Shown here: piece after piece, positions 40,392-52,519 of the stretch
Layout of the letters: each line of letters starts with the position of its first letter
Position numbering within the stretch: position 1 is the stretch's first letter
Source: Schizonepeta tenuifolia
Lineage: Eukaryota; Streptophyta; Magnoliopsida; Lamiales; Lamiaceae
Assembly: GCA_029490685.1 (NCBI GenBank)
Contig: CM055956.1
Span: 74,351,545 to 74,415,544, forward strand
Direction: 5' to 3'
DNA: 64,000 nucleotides
The notes under the pieces: generated by a model
What the model was told of the DNA's origin: nothing
The model's input: only the letters and a program-made list of their open reading frames with translations
The model's database searches: none
Program-made: the position numbers and the translations under genes

Positions 40392-42860
40392 TTAGGTCCC
40401 CAATTTCAGTTGGGTCCTGGAGGGTTAGAATCAGTTCCCGCTGGAACCGTGCGTCGCTTTTTTCTGTACACTCGAATAGCCTTGTCATTCCAAATGATCT
40501 GCCCATTTTCATCAATTATAACAACACCCCGGTTATCCTTAGGCTTGTTGTTTGAAATGATGCTCTGTTTCTTGGGAGGAGTTGGATTTCTACCATGTTG
40601 GGCTTTAGGAGGTGAGGCTTTCCCCCTGTTTTGATGGCGATTCTTATCCTGTTGAGTTTGTCTGTGAGGTCGGACGCCATTGTGGAATCTTCTTGGCTGA
40701 TTCTGATTCTATTGCCTTGGCTGTTGACGATAGTTGTTCATGCCCGGATGTTGATTCATGTTGTGGCATGAGTAACCATAGCTGTCGTAACTTTTCCACA
40801 TAGGTTGACTCTGTTGGAACCTCTGACTGTTGTGGTGATGGAACCGTTGTTGATTATGTCGGTTGAAGCTTGGTCGGTTCTGTTGGTTCCATCTCTGCTG
40901 TGGTTGGTTTGTTGGTCGGTTATCACGTCGGTTCTGAGCTTGATTGCGACTCCGACGTCTCCAGTTCCTCCGTTGAGTCTTGGAACATTCCCCCTCGGTT
41001 GTAGACTCCAGGGACTGTTTCGTTGGTGCTCCATCTGCAGCTCCTTTGCCTTTCTCAGCCGTAGTTACCTTTATCAGTTGTGAGGGTGTTTGTTCAGTTG
41101 CATACTCAACTGTGTTAGGTTTGGCAACCATGACTTCCTCAGCCCTGGTGAAGGTAGCTGGTGGAATTCCAGTGTCCTTTGCCACGTCATATCCGAGTCC
41201 AGACACATCATCCGTTTGCCGTCTGTATTTGATGAGATTCTCGATGATCTCGGATGACTGATATAGCTTTGTCAGGTTGTCCTTCTCAGTTTGAAGATCC
41301 TTGAGAAGAACAGCTATATGCTCGGTCTGGGCATCTGATGTCTTCATCAGCTGGTCGATCAGAGCCTCTTGCTTGTTCAACTGTTCGTTCTGTGCCTTGA
41401 TCTGTTCCTTCAACTGTTCATCGGTTGAAGCCTCAGTTTGGTTGACTGTACTCAGTTGACTTTTCAGCTTGTCTCTTGATCATATCGTCCTTTTCGGTTA
41501 AGGAATCTTCAAGCTTGGCGAACTGGGCTTGAAGACTCTTAAACTCAACCGACTGCTGATGCAGTTCCTCACTGAGTTCTTGAAAATCATTCCAGGAAGG
41601 TTCCAACTCATCGTTCATAGATTCCTGCATGTTAGAAGTATTGGAAGAATTTAAGCGAGCAGGATTAGATTGTACCTCAATATCATCTTGGTCGGTTCCA
41701 AGTGCCATGAGGCATTGATCCGGACTGATGACTTTGTTGGTAGAGGTCAGGTCATCCTCATCTTCAGTGTCTGTGAAGATGTCCATATCGTCAGCTGCCT
41801 CTTCAGCTACCATGGCCTTATTCTTTGCAGTTTGCTTCGCCCTCAGTGCTTCTCTTTCCTTCTTTGAGAGGTCTGGGCAATCGGCTTTGAAGTGTCCTTC
41901 CTTGCCGCATTCGAAGCAACCATTGGTGACTGGCTTCGAACTGTCTCGAGTTCGGTTTGATTTATAGAAACGTTTATATTTGCCGAACCGAGTATCCATA
42001 TCGGCTAACTTCTTTGACAACGCTGCAATGTTCTGTTGCAGTTCTTCTCTGCTCGGCTCCTTTGCAGTCGTGTCAGCCGACCTAGTTGGCCTTGACGATC
42101 TCGACTTTGAGTAGTCAGCTCGGAAGGCAACTGACTTTGATGCTGAGCCGACGTCCTCAATTCTATTTGTCTGACTTGAGGGCTGCGACCTCCTTCTGTT
42201 GACCTTATACTCATTTCCTTTCAAGATTGAGAACAATCTTTCAGTTCCCATTTCACCTAGGTCAGCTCGGCTCTCTTGGATATTTGTGAAAGTATCCCAC
42301 TCAGCCGGTAGAGCTTGCAACACTTTGAGGTTTATTTCTCTTAGAGTGTATTTTCCTTTCCGGATGGATTGGATTCTTCTGATGATGTCCATAAACCGGA
42401 GCTCTAGCTGATCTATAGTCTCATCAGGTCGCAGACTGAAATTGTCAAAATCTTGACATGCATGCGAGAACTTGTTTTCCTTTGTCTCGTCGCTTCCTTC
42501 ACTTAGCGAGGCCAGGATGTCCCACATCTCTTTTGCGGTCTCACACTCCTCTATCCAGGGCAGATAATCTTGTCCAACCGTGGACATTATTGTGCTCTGA
42601 GCCCAGATATCCAGCTGGCTCACCTTGGCCTTCTTCGGAGTGTAGTCCTCTGGCTGTTTCTCCACATACTCCACCACTGCATCTCCATCGTTGGGATTTG
42701 TGGGAGTGCGAAGTATTCTGTCTCGTATGACGATTGGTCCAGATGTGAGAACCTGTTGCATCCTATGATGCTTGGACAAAAGGATCTTCTTCATTCGAGT
42801 TCTCCATGATGTATAGTTGACAACAGAGAACATGACTGTGATCTTGTCCTTGACGTCCAT
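40345..42860 (-). pseudogene. gag: Copia gag, two frameshifts and a stop
   Basis: ATG at 42860 (MDVKDK). The first frame (to 41433) has the copia gag core (VNYTSWRTRMKKILL, WDILASLSEGSDETKENK, ETIDQLELRFMDIIRRI) and one zinc knuckle CFECGKEGHFKADC, then a Glu-rich coiled-coil region. Near 41470 a small deletion shifts the frame into 41413-40709 (Gln-rich coiled coil, then an Asn/Gln/Arg-rich nucleic-acid-binding-like tail). A TAG at 40711-40709 replaces a codon that is TGG in the other copy, and an extra C near 40415 shifts the frame again. The final piece, DLSEFLFAGTGETAEEE, overlaps the pol frame. It forms the particle shell when intact; here it cannot. Confidence 0.9.
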
Positions 42861-42990
42861 CTGCCCAAACAAAAACAGGACAACAAAAATGCGAGCAAGA
42901 ATGCACTAGCGTGAAAAGATCTGTTCAGTTGACCACTGAAGAAAATTATCGAATTCACACCTCGTGAAACAGAGTCAGCAGTCTTTTGAA

Positions 42991-43007
42991 CCACTGCTCT
43001 GATACCA
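42991..43007 (-). other. Primer binding site, initiator tRNA-Met
   Basis: On the minus strand TGGTATCAGAGCAGTGG, two bases after the LTR end; it matches the 3' end of plant initiator tRNA-Met over its first 12 bases. Confidence 0.92.
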
Positions 43008-43009
43008 CT

Positions 43010-44587
43010 TGATGGTCCCGATACGAGATACTGGTGTATGGGGGGGGGGGGGGAGGGGAATACACCAGTTAGGATTTTTCAACTTTCGAAAAACTTAACA
43101 CTTGAAATCAACTTCAACTGAGTGAGAGGACTCAGTTGGGATCTCACAGTTGAGTAAGCAACCTCAGCTGGAAGATTGGTGCTGTGCGGAATGTGGTGGA
43201 AAATAAACTCGTAAAATCAAACTCACGCTTTTATGCACGGTTGGTCAAAACCAAAACTGTTGTTGTGAAAGTATGCAGATTGTATGCGGTTAGATTGTCA
43301 GTTGAGATATGCAAAATAATGACTGAACACAAATCAACACGACACACAAGATTTACGTGGTTCGGAGAGAACTCCTACGTCCATGGGGAGATGTGAGTCC
43401 ACACACCTCAGTCCAAGTTCTTCTGGACAGTTCCACTCAACTTACGCGGGCTGAGCAACCGTTACAGTTTAGTTTGCGGGCACTAAACAGCCTAAGTCAA
43501 GTTTGCAGGTACTTGACAACCTAACTACTCAATTACATGAAGAGTAAGGTCCTAGCACACTTTTTAGGGTGTGAGAAAGGGTAGGATTTCCAACTACAGC
43601 TCGATCAATAATGAGAGCTGGATCTAAGGCTTGAACGGATAAACACTCAACCTAAGATCAAAAACGGTTTCGAATTCTAGGAACCCTCAGCTACTAATGT
43701 TCTCTCAAAATGGAACTCTCAGCTGCTGATGCTCTTAGATTATGATGTTGCAGATTTGCTTTGATTACTCTCGAGAAAGCTCTTGAATTTTTCGTCGTCT
43801 ATGTGTCTATCTGCATATCTGTCCTTCTCGAATGAGAGGATGCCTCTATTTATAGGCGGAGAGAATCAACTAGCCGTTGGAGGAGCAGTTGATCTCTGAT
43901 CGGTTGAAAGCGATGGCTTGTCTCTCATCTCTGCAGACTTTCCCGATATGGCATCTGTGCTCTTCTGCTTTCCATCTGAGACAGCCTTGCGTTGGACCAG
44001 ATGGGGTAATGACTGAACGGTCAAACCCTCATGTGACTTCCTTTTGAAATTCAAATCTTTGACAGTCAACTTCGGTTTGTCGGTTGAACGTCTTGACCTT
44101 CATCTGAGTGATCTTCAGCTGATGTTCCGATCTGTCGAGTTCTCAGCTGACTTTGAACTTCAAAACAGTTGAACTCCTTGTTCAGATTCTATAACTGAGG
44201 TTCTGAAACTGAACCCTCAGTTGTCTTCCACTTCTTTACTCAGTTGGGTTTGAACCCTCAGATGATTTCCTTTTCATCTGATGTTCTCTTCCTCTCAACT
44301 GTTTTTCATCTGATGAGCGCTCAGTTGGTTTCCTTCAACTGATGTTTTGAAGACTTCCCCTTGTTTGCATCTGAACAAATGAACTCTCAGTTGTCTTTCT
44401 TCACAACTGATGTTCTGTCTGAGTGGCGCCTTGTTGCCATCTTCAGCTGGAGACCTGTAAAGATAGAATCTTAACTTTGCTCAAACAGCGAGCCTAAATT
44501 CTAACATTAGGTTCTGGCAACATCTACTCGGTTGGGGTCAGCTGGTTTTGGAATTCATCAAAACTTATACTAATAAATTTCCCAACA
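43010..44587 (-). repeat. 5' LTR of the complete copia element
   Basis: Near-identical to 30879-32449; the clearest difference is a longer G tract broken by one A (43039-43059). TATA box at plus-strand 43846-43854. Confidence 0.95.
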
Positions 44588-44592
44588 ACTCG

Positions 44593-45720
44593 GCTTCGAA
44601 TAAATCCACACTAGTCTAGGCTCTGATCATCGACGCAAGGATTAATTAATTATCTAGGACCAATCAGTTATAGGATACCGTGAATGCAGCGGACATATCC
44701 CAATTCCTACGTACTATATCGATAGTTAGCTGTAGACGTTAGACCTAACTATTTTTCGTATTAAAACATAACCTAGCTGGAAACGTCAGACCTAAATTTA
44801 ATGTTCTAATAGCTTTTAGCTTTGAAGGAATCCGATTTAAGCGAATTATCCAAGAACGCAACGTTTACCAATTTATTCTTACTACGAACATGGTAGTTTT
44901 ATCACTAATTAGCCCTAATCCAACGATTACGGATTGTGAGAACTAATTGACTGTAATCCAATTAAATCTAAGTTGATCAGGCTTAAATAAAATCGAAATT
45001 AACTTTAAACACAAGAAATAAATCGAAATCCTAGAAATTAATTATACGAACAATTAAGTCTCACTGATTATTAGACTAGTGCTTCAATATTCTAGTCGAA
45101 TCGGAAAATTAGCTACGCATAATAAAATTGAACACAATCGAATAAATAAATATAGACATCTATCAAGCTAATTAATTGAAAAGAACAAAGAAAATAATCA
45201 CCAATAAATTAGACGATAAATAGCACAATTCAATCTCTAAAACTCAAGAATAACATATAAGCCAAAGTCTTCAAGTTTGTGCCTACTGTACCGTGTTCCC
45301 CAACTTGATGGCCAAGAAATATAAAGTAAAGTCTGTGCGTCCAAGAAAAATAAAACCCTTCTATCTACTATATCTAATCCTAAGCGGCTAATACATTATC
45401 AAAATAAGGGCTAATTCCCTTCCAAACTCAGCCCCATAAACTGAAGCCTATGGGCTAAAAAATACTTTAATCAGCCCACTAATTATAATTACAAAAGAAA
45501 TTAATATCCAAAAACAAAACAAATCGAGCTCATCTTTGCGTCTTCATTCAAAGGAAAATCATATAAAATCTCATCTTTTCTCGATTTTTAGCATCCACGT
45601 CTCTGCACTCTCGGACTCTATGATTCCTGCACAAATTAACACCTAAACGTGCATTACACACACATGACAACAATTCAACCCTAAACCGGAAGCATGGCGA
45701 ACTATTCCAGTTCAAACTTG
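44593..45720. other. Old LTR-like sequence, right part
   Basis: It continues the sequence interrupted at 30878. It has words like TAGGACCAATCAG, a repeat of GTTAGACCTAA / GTCAGACCTAA and no ORF. It is probably the rest of an old gypsy LTR or leader; I could not define its ends. Confidence 0.35.
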
Positions 45721-48344
45721 CCCGCACGAGTGGACGGGTTCATTATTACGGTCCCCTTATGTAAAAATTACTGGTTCGGAACCGATAGTTTCAAGACATT
45801 TGTCATATTTGAAAATCTTATATGCCTATGTTTTTCTAATGGATATAACTTTTGTATTTAAAATGCATAATATGAGCAAAATAATAGGAGTAATTAATAA
45901 AAAAAATCAGCCAATTTTGGAACCGGTAATTTCGGGCCGAACAGCTTGTTCTAAATGTTTAGTAGTTCAACTTTTGAATTTGACGATCTAGATTTTCAGA
46001 GATTATGTACTTTTTGCCACCTTTTCCAATAATAATTATTCCGTTGCCTCAATTATTTTAACTCACTAGTTCCTACCCTTTTCATTTTTGATAATCTTGT
46101 AAACTACTCTAATTTTTGGCGAAAAGAGTTCCTCGTTGATGAGAACATTTTACATAATATTCAGTGATGAAAGATTTTAATTTCTCAAAATTCCAAATGC
46201 TAAGGGATTACAACATTTCAAATAATAATAGAAAATATTATTACGGATCGGACTTACAAACAGTGACGTAGCCCCACCAAAATATTTTTTTAGCTTTTTT
46301 GCCTTATATAATCACAAATTATCAATTTTGTGTGAGTTATTGTGCAATGGCCCCCTCGTCAAATCGAATCTCTTTAAAAAAATTAAAATTGGAAAAAGTA
46401 AAAAATCAGCCATCGTCGTCAAATGTTATTTTATTTTACTTTTTGCTACGCCAGTGCTTACAAGATGCACATATGTGTTACTTAAAAAATTTAGATGAGG
46501 TCCATTTCAAGTGGGTTGGCATGGCATGGCTTGGCTTAGCAAATCCCTTGATCTAATAAGCCGATTCTAAGATGTGCTTAGTTTAGTTAGACTCGGCTTG
46601 ATTGACAACTACACATTTTATCCTCCATAATTTGAAATTAAAATTTAACTTTGCACGTCAAGGACGGTTTGAAATCAAAGGTAGTTGAATTGGGATGGAT
46701 GGAGGAGCGCCGGTCACGAGATCTGCCCACGAATTTATTTACAAAGATTGAAATATATAAATTGGTAATTTAATTTAACTATAAATTTTGAATAGATTGA
46801 TGGGGCATAGGAAATGTAATTGTGTATATTGTTGGGCGGCAATGAGATTATTGGGGAGTGTATGTAAAGCACGTGAATGGAGAAGCACATTTCAATCATA
46901 CCACCCATTTTGCTTATTATCAATTATATAATTTCACCAATATCTAAACCTTTGACTTAGACACATTAATCATTGTTAAAGATTTAATTAATCACAGACG
47001 GCATAAGCATATTTGTTTTAGTCAGTCACTAATCTTTTCTCGTCGGACAAAAATAATACCCGACATTTGGCATCTCTTGCTGATTAGATTATCCACCACT
47101 TTATTTAATATCAATTAATTCTTATAGATGTATATACTTATTAATCTTAATAATTTTCACTACTCCCTTCTTCACCCATTTAATTGTGCTAATGTTCCTT
47201 TTCATTTTCAATTCTTAGACTAGGGGGTTTTTGCATATTAATTTGATTTATATATTTAATTTAAAAGATTGTGATTGCAATCGTAGTTCATCATAAACAA
47301 AAATATCTATCTTTTCCAAAGAAGGCAAGGGCTATTATGAAGTCAGCTATTGAGACTATGATGACGATTGTTGGGACGAAAATCCTGTGGTTGCTATTAT
47401 TTCATATATCAACATATTTGTCTTTATTACTCAAAATTAATTACCCCACTATTGTAAAATTTCAATTTAATCCCGTGGGTTAGTCGGTCATAGCTAATTA
47501 GCTGCAGTTAAATTTCTGTAGTGCCAATCCATTTAAATTTTGCAGAATTTCTACCTAGACGCCAGAAGATAGCTAAACCATAATTCACTTCACTGCCTAA
47601 ATAACATATAAAGTTTCGTCAAAAAAACAAAAACAAAATCATGTTCGTCTCACAAGGTTTATTTATTACTCGTAGTTTATTTTTGTCATACATATAAAGT
47701 TGAAAGTAGCCAAAATTCAATTGCAGTTTTCGTTTATTACTTTGTTCATTAATCACATTGAATTATCAACTACAATATTCAAAAGTTAAGAAAATCAATT
47801 ATCATTTCATACTACGGAATTTTATTAACATCTAGTAAAATTAGTAAGTTCATGAACTGCCCAATTCACATTTTTTTTCTTTTTCTTTTTCTTTTTCTTT
47901 TTTTTGAGAGGGCCCAATTCACTTCTTTACGCAAGTAAATTTTTATTTTTATAACCGCGGTTACAAACAATACCACATCCCTATGGATGGTTGAATTAAT
48001 TTATGAGGCATGCTTGCCTAAATGATCTTATAAGAATATAAGTATGGGAGGGAAAATCTCAAAAAAAGTATGGGAGGGACCCCACTGACGGTGAGAGTAA
48101 ATAAATTATCTTTGCTTCAGCTCTAATAACACTCTTGCCCTTTTCTCTGTCTTTTCTTTTGTACTAGTAAAGATCCCTGTGCACTGCCCCCCTCACTGAC
48201 GAAAGAAAAGAAAATACTAAAGTGAAAAAGAAAAAGGCATTGGATTGGATTTAATTACATACTCGTCCGATAATTATAATTTTTAGATTGTACTGTGAGT
48301 TTTAAAATAAATTAGATAGATATATAAAAATACGCAATTATTAT
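45721..48344. other. Intergenic AT-rich DNA with transposon scraps
   Basis: Around 45770-45960 degenerate GGTTCGGAACCG words suggest a decayed hAT element like that at 11738. At 46263 CAGTGACGTAGCCCCACC looks like one end of a hAT element related to 28708. A CTTTTT tract lies near 47878-47900. Short ORFs (46299-46556, 47271-47483) show no domain. No gene is recognised. Confidence 0.5.
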
Positions 48345-48347
48345 TTA

Positions 48348-50143
48348 GGCTATCTGCATTTTTTGGAGATCATTAGTGATTTTTAAGTGGGTCTCTAATA
48401 CTAAAGACTCCTACCCCTGTATTCCAACAGTCTTCAAGAGGTCTCCAGCACAATATTAAATAATTCTCCATTTTCATTTATTAAATTAATTCATGTATTT
48501 GTAAATAAATTAAAATACACTAATTAATATATAGTACGAATTTTTTATTAATATTAAAAAATTAAAAAATTACATGTCGCACACAATAAAAATAAACACT
48601 ACATAATTAAAAAAATTACATAAAACTAAAAATTACGGAAAAAAACTACGCCCATCCCCGACGTTGCTTCACCTCCTCCACCATCATCTTGTGAACATGG
48701 AGCTGCTCCGACGTCATAAATCTCGTATCTCTGGAGACAACTTTCAAGTCCGTAGCATATTGTCTCTGCCGAACAGCTTCGCTCCTCGCCTTTGCATTTT
48801 CCAGCTTCGCTTGAGTTGATTCCTGCAACGCCAACGCGATCTCATGCTTGGCCTCGGCGAACTGGGTAAGTCGGGAGGTATATCGATCCATGACGGATTC
48901 GAACTGGGACGACTCCTCGATCGGCTTCTTTCCTTTGGACCTTGCCCTGGCCCTTGCCGCATCTCGACCCTCCGGTCGGGGAAGCGCGCTTTCTCCTTCG
49001 ATGGACTGGACTTCCTCCGCTGACGGCTGGAACGCCGAAGATGTGTAGTTGCCCTCCGCCGTAGTCTTCGTCCTATTCATGGAGGGTACGTCTGGGAAAT
49101 TGGCGAGGAGGAACTTGGGATTGTCTTTGAGAATCTCCCAAGCTGTGAAAAAGTGGAAAAAAGGGTTGTCCATTGATGTCTTGTAGATGGATTGTGCTTC
49201 GACGAGCACCATCCCGTCATCGGCGCCGCTTTGCCGGCGAGCGGTCACTTTCTGGTAAGCGACAATCCAAGCTTTAACCGCCATCTGGATGCGGCCGAAG
49301 TAGCTCTTTACCTGCTTCTTGTTGAGGCGCAACTGGGACCTCTCGTTGAAACGCTCTTGTACCTTGCCCCAGTATCTTTCGCCGGACTGGTTGCATTCGA
49401 CGATAGAGTTGCAGGTCTCCTCCACCCAAATATGTGCCAAGTAGGTGGCTTGTTTGAACAAAGTTGTGCCGCTTGGAGCCCTTGACGGCTTCCTCTTCAT
49501 CTTCCTCGGCAGCGGCGGCGGTGGAGATGGCGATGGCTTTGCCCTTGCCCTTGTTCTTTCTTCCTTTGGTAGCGGGCTGGGACGACGGCGCCAAAATGAG
49601 GCGATCCTCGGTGTTTGTCGTCGGGCTGTCGGGGTCGGGGGAGAAGAACGGGTAGGATTCGGCAGAGGCCGGAGTGTTGAGGTTGATTTGATCAAGCCCC
49701 GCCCCCGTGAAACCATACATGTCGTCGGACATGTAGGGAAACCACGCCGACGAAAATGGGTTGTTGAGAACCATAATTTTTTTTTTGGATGAATTTGTTG
49801 GAGAAATGAAAGAGATGAATGAGATGAAAAGGTGTTGGGGATGAAATGGATGAATGAAATGGAAGAAGAAATGATGTATTTATAGGTGTAAAAAATGAAC
49901 AAAGAAAAAAAAAATTGTGAAAGTAGTCGTTTTTCATCCGTTGCGGCTTTTAAAATTTTTACTGTTGGCGCGTGCATTCACGCGCCCGCCATTTTTCTTT
50001 TTTTCTTTTGGCCTCCGCGCGTGCGTTACACACGCCGTTCGAGCCAGTCTCAAGCCGCGGAGGCTTCCAGCGCAGGTGCCTCAAGTCGAGGGGGTCTCGA
50101 GCTCCCCTCGAGACGCCTCCTTCGAGGCGCTATACATATAGCC
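48348..50143 (-). mobile_element. PIF/Harbinger element carrying only ORF1
   Basis: Ends GGCTATCTGCAT (left) and, complemented, GGCTATATGTAT (right) with target duplication TTA on both sides (48345-48347, 50144-50146). The 1.8 kb interior holds a single gene on the minus strand with its own TATA box (minus CTATAAATAC near 49880). No transposase ORF is present, so it needs help from elsewhere. Confidence 0.88.
48646..49774 (-). pseudogene. PIF/Harbinger ORF1, Myb/SANT-like protein, frameshifted
   Basis: The ATG at 49774 (MVLNNPFSS) follows the TATA box by about 100 bases and fits the family's Pro/Ser-rich N-terminus with a poly-Ala/Glu linker. Near 49480 a one-base shift moves the code into the frame that ends at 48646. 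There the Myb/SANT-like trihelix-type region reads YLAHIWVEETCNSIVECNQSG, RYWGKVQERFNE and RIQMAVKAWIVAYQK, followed by FHFFTAWEILKDNPKF, a region like the NAM-associated C-terminal domain, and a long helical tail with basic KGKKPIEE. ORF1 proteins of this type help the transposase bind DNA. The open extension upstream of 49774 includes the promoter and is not coding. Confidence 0.8.
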
Positions 50144-50146
50144 TTA

Positions 50147-51117
50147 CTTTTTGTAATGAAAAATTGGTAGACATTTTAATTTTTATGGACGAATCAAAAT
50201 AAAGATCCGACCATAATTTTTGTGGACAAACCAAATGGAGACCTATGGAGATTTGACCTTAAATTTAAATTTAATTTTGAAATTGATTCGTTGCAGAAAG
50301 TGTACATCCTATTGTCCAACAAAACCTGGTCCACATCAACATCCACAGTTCATTTATTTAACACTATGTTTGGATATCACAAAAACCACATTCAAAGGTA
50401 GTGATCATGGATACTCCATGGGGCGACGTTTTTCTACTTAGGCCGGCTTTAAATTTGTGCATCATTCAATCTTTTGACATCTCAATGTCTCTCTCTCTCT
50501 CTCTCTCTGAATAATCTCTCAAACACTACTCCCCTTTTTATTTTAGTTGTAATCATAATTTTTTGTGGCCTTCTTTTTATTGTTTAAAATTGGAGTACTA
50601 TTATTGCAAAGAGAAATTTAATCTTGATTTGAGTTGGTCTTCTCACGGTACTACATGGGACACTTAAGTTGAGAATCCTAAATAATTTCTAAATTGTTGC
50701 CTTGCATGGAGAAGAATTACATATTACTCCTAATTTATACCCAAAGTTGAGGTTAAATGTTAGGTTATTAACACATTTTTGAATTTACATATTAAAATCC
50801 AATAAATTTATTATGTTGTCAAATGTGGAAAGATGAAAATTATCTGGTCCTGAAAAGTTTAGTCATTTCAGCAATTGACACGCAGATTATAACACGAATT
50901 CACGTGAGTTTTACTTTGTTTTTTTAATTGTAAGATTATACTGATAATATAGATATATTAATATTTAAAATGGACATGACATATGAACTTGATGATATAG
51001 TTCCTGAATTTTGTAGCTCCCTCCGTATTTTTTCATTAAGCTCATTTAGTTGGGCACGCATGTTAAGAAAATAAGTTGTTTATTGTAAAATTGAAAAAAT
51101 AAAGTAATTTTTGGGGG
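50147..51117. other. Intergenic DNA with a (CT)n microsatellite
   Basis: (TC)10 at 50488-50508. At 51015 CTCCCTCCGTATTTTTTCATTAAG resembles one end of a Stowaway MITE. No gene. Confidence 0.55.
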
Positions 51118-51126
51118 TATTTTTAT

Positions 51127-52510
51127 GGCCAAATGGCCTGTAAATTCACCAACTTTTTCCAAATTCTGATTTAGCCACCGTGAAATCGATTTTGGCGAAT
51201 TAATTCCTGAACTCTCGATTTGATTCAATGTTCTACCAAGCTAGGGCACCGGCGACGACAAGGGTGACATGGATGACTGAAAATCTAGGGTGGACAAATC
51301 GGAGCATTTCTCAAACGATATTATTTCGCACTATACGCAACGACGTCGTTTTATGATAATATATAATAAAAAAATATTAAATTAATTAACAATTCATCTC
51401 TCCAATACTATCAACGCCGCCACTCCCATTTTACCACTGCCCACCGTTCATCAACACTACCACTATCGACATCCAATTTCTCGCTTGGACTCTTCACCGA
51501 AGCCGTCGAGTGCGACTCCTTTGTCTTCAAGGATCGATTGATTGTTTGTTGGGTGAGATTGGATATTAGTGTCTGGATTTGATTTGTGGTGGTGGAGATA
51601 TTTATATGAGGAAAAACGAAGGAGATGTGGAGAATGGAGGAGATCTGCTAGTATTGTTGCTTCTTCATAGGTTTCATCGTTGATGGTGGTGATTGAAGGA
51701 GACGGGATTGGCGGTGGCGGTTGAGTTTTCTGGGTTTGTTTTTGCAGACGGGATGAAGGAAGTGATGAAGATGAAGAAGGGTTAGTGGTTGAGTTTTGGG
51801 TTTTGCAGATTTGAAGATCGGAGGAAGAAAGAAAGGGAGGAGAGAAGGGGCGGCGACTCAGTGGGTTGTGGGACCGTGGGTAGGGGTGGGGTGGGGTGGG
51901 GTGATTTGGGGTGTGTAAATTTTATAGTTACGCTTATCTCTCTTCTTTCTCTCTCTCTGCGGCGGGGAGGCGGGGCAGTCTCGTTGTTGATGGTGGTGAC
52001 TAAAGGGGAGGGGATTGGGGGCTGGTAGCGTTGAATATTTTGGGTTTGGAGAAATGAGGAGGGAGAGAGAGATGGGAGAGCCGTAACTGGAGAGTAGGAG
52101 TGTGACAGTTCGTCGTTGATGGTGGTGATCGGAGAAGATGAAAGGGTGGAGGTGGGAGAGGTTGAAATTTTCTAGTTTGCAGTCGCAGATAGAAGAAAGG
52201 GAGAAGAGAGAGAGAAGAAAGAGACGAGTCTGCATTTGTGGATTTTTCAATATTTTTCTTTTTTTTAGAATTCAATAATGAATAAAACGACGTCGTTTTA
52301 GTCAGGAATTCTTAGTTTATTTTCCATGTTGGTGCCACTTGGACATATTTATGCTACATAAGCAAAATTCCCAAATTTGCTTCGCTGGAGGCTAATCGGA
52401 TTTGCACATTGAGTCAAATCTGAAAGTTTATTAATAAATTGACTAAAATCGATCTGAAGGTTGCTAAACCGGAATTCAAATAAGTTCAGGAATTTACAGG
52501 CTATTTAGCC
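51127..52510. mobile_element. MULE with long (about 110 bp) terminal inverted repeats
   Basis: A perfect 9 bp target duplication TATTTTTAT flanks it (51118-51126, 52511-52519), as in Mutator-like elements. The ends GGCCAAATGGCCTGTAAATTC and, complemented, GGCTAAATAGCCTGTAAATTC continue as diverged inverted repeats for about 110 bp. Further in, palindromes AACGACGTCGTT (51339-51350) and AAAACGACGTCGTTTT (52284-52299) mark both sides. The interior is GA/GT-rich with three GTTGATGGTGGTGA repeats and no transposase. It may contain acquired host sequence. Confidence 0.87.
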
Positions 52511-52519
52511 TATTTTTAT

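Larger units (their letters stand above)
30879..44587 (-). mobile_element. Complete 13.7 kb Ty1/copia retrotransposon, SIRE-like, with accessory 3' module
   Basis: Both ends are flanked by the same five bases ACTCG (30874-30878, 44588-44592). Two LTRs of about 1.57 kb differ at only about eleven substitutions by my eye count, so the insertion is recent. On the minus strand the order is LTR, PBS for initiator tRNA-Met, gag, pol (integrase before RT, copia order), a 0.76 kb spacer, two accessory ORFs, PPT, LTR. An extra ORF region after pol and the large size resemble the SIRE/Maximus lineage; that assignment is inference. pol is intact, but gag has two frameshifts and a stop, so movement would need help from another copy. 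It inserted into an older LTR-like sequence. Confidence 0.93.

Noticed and set aside
49774..49977. Upstream extension of the Harbinger ORF1 frame
   Set aside because: It covers the TATA box and leader and is in another frame than the likely ATG at 49774.
51858..52275. Ser/Leu/Pro-rich ORFs on the minus strand within the MULE
   Set aside because: Low complexity, complement of GA/GT-rich repeats, no domain.
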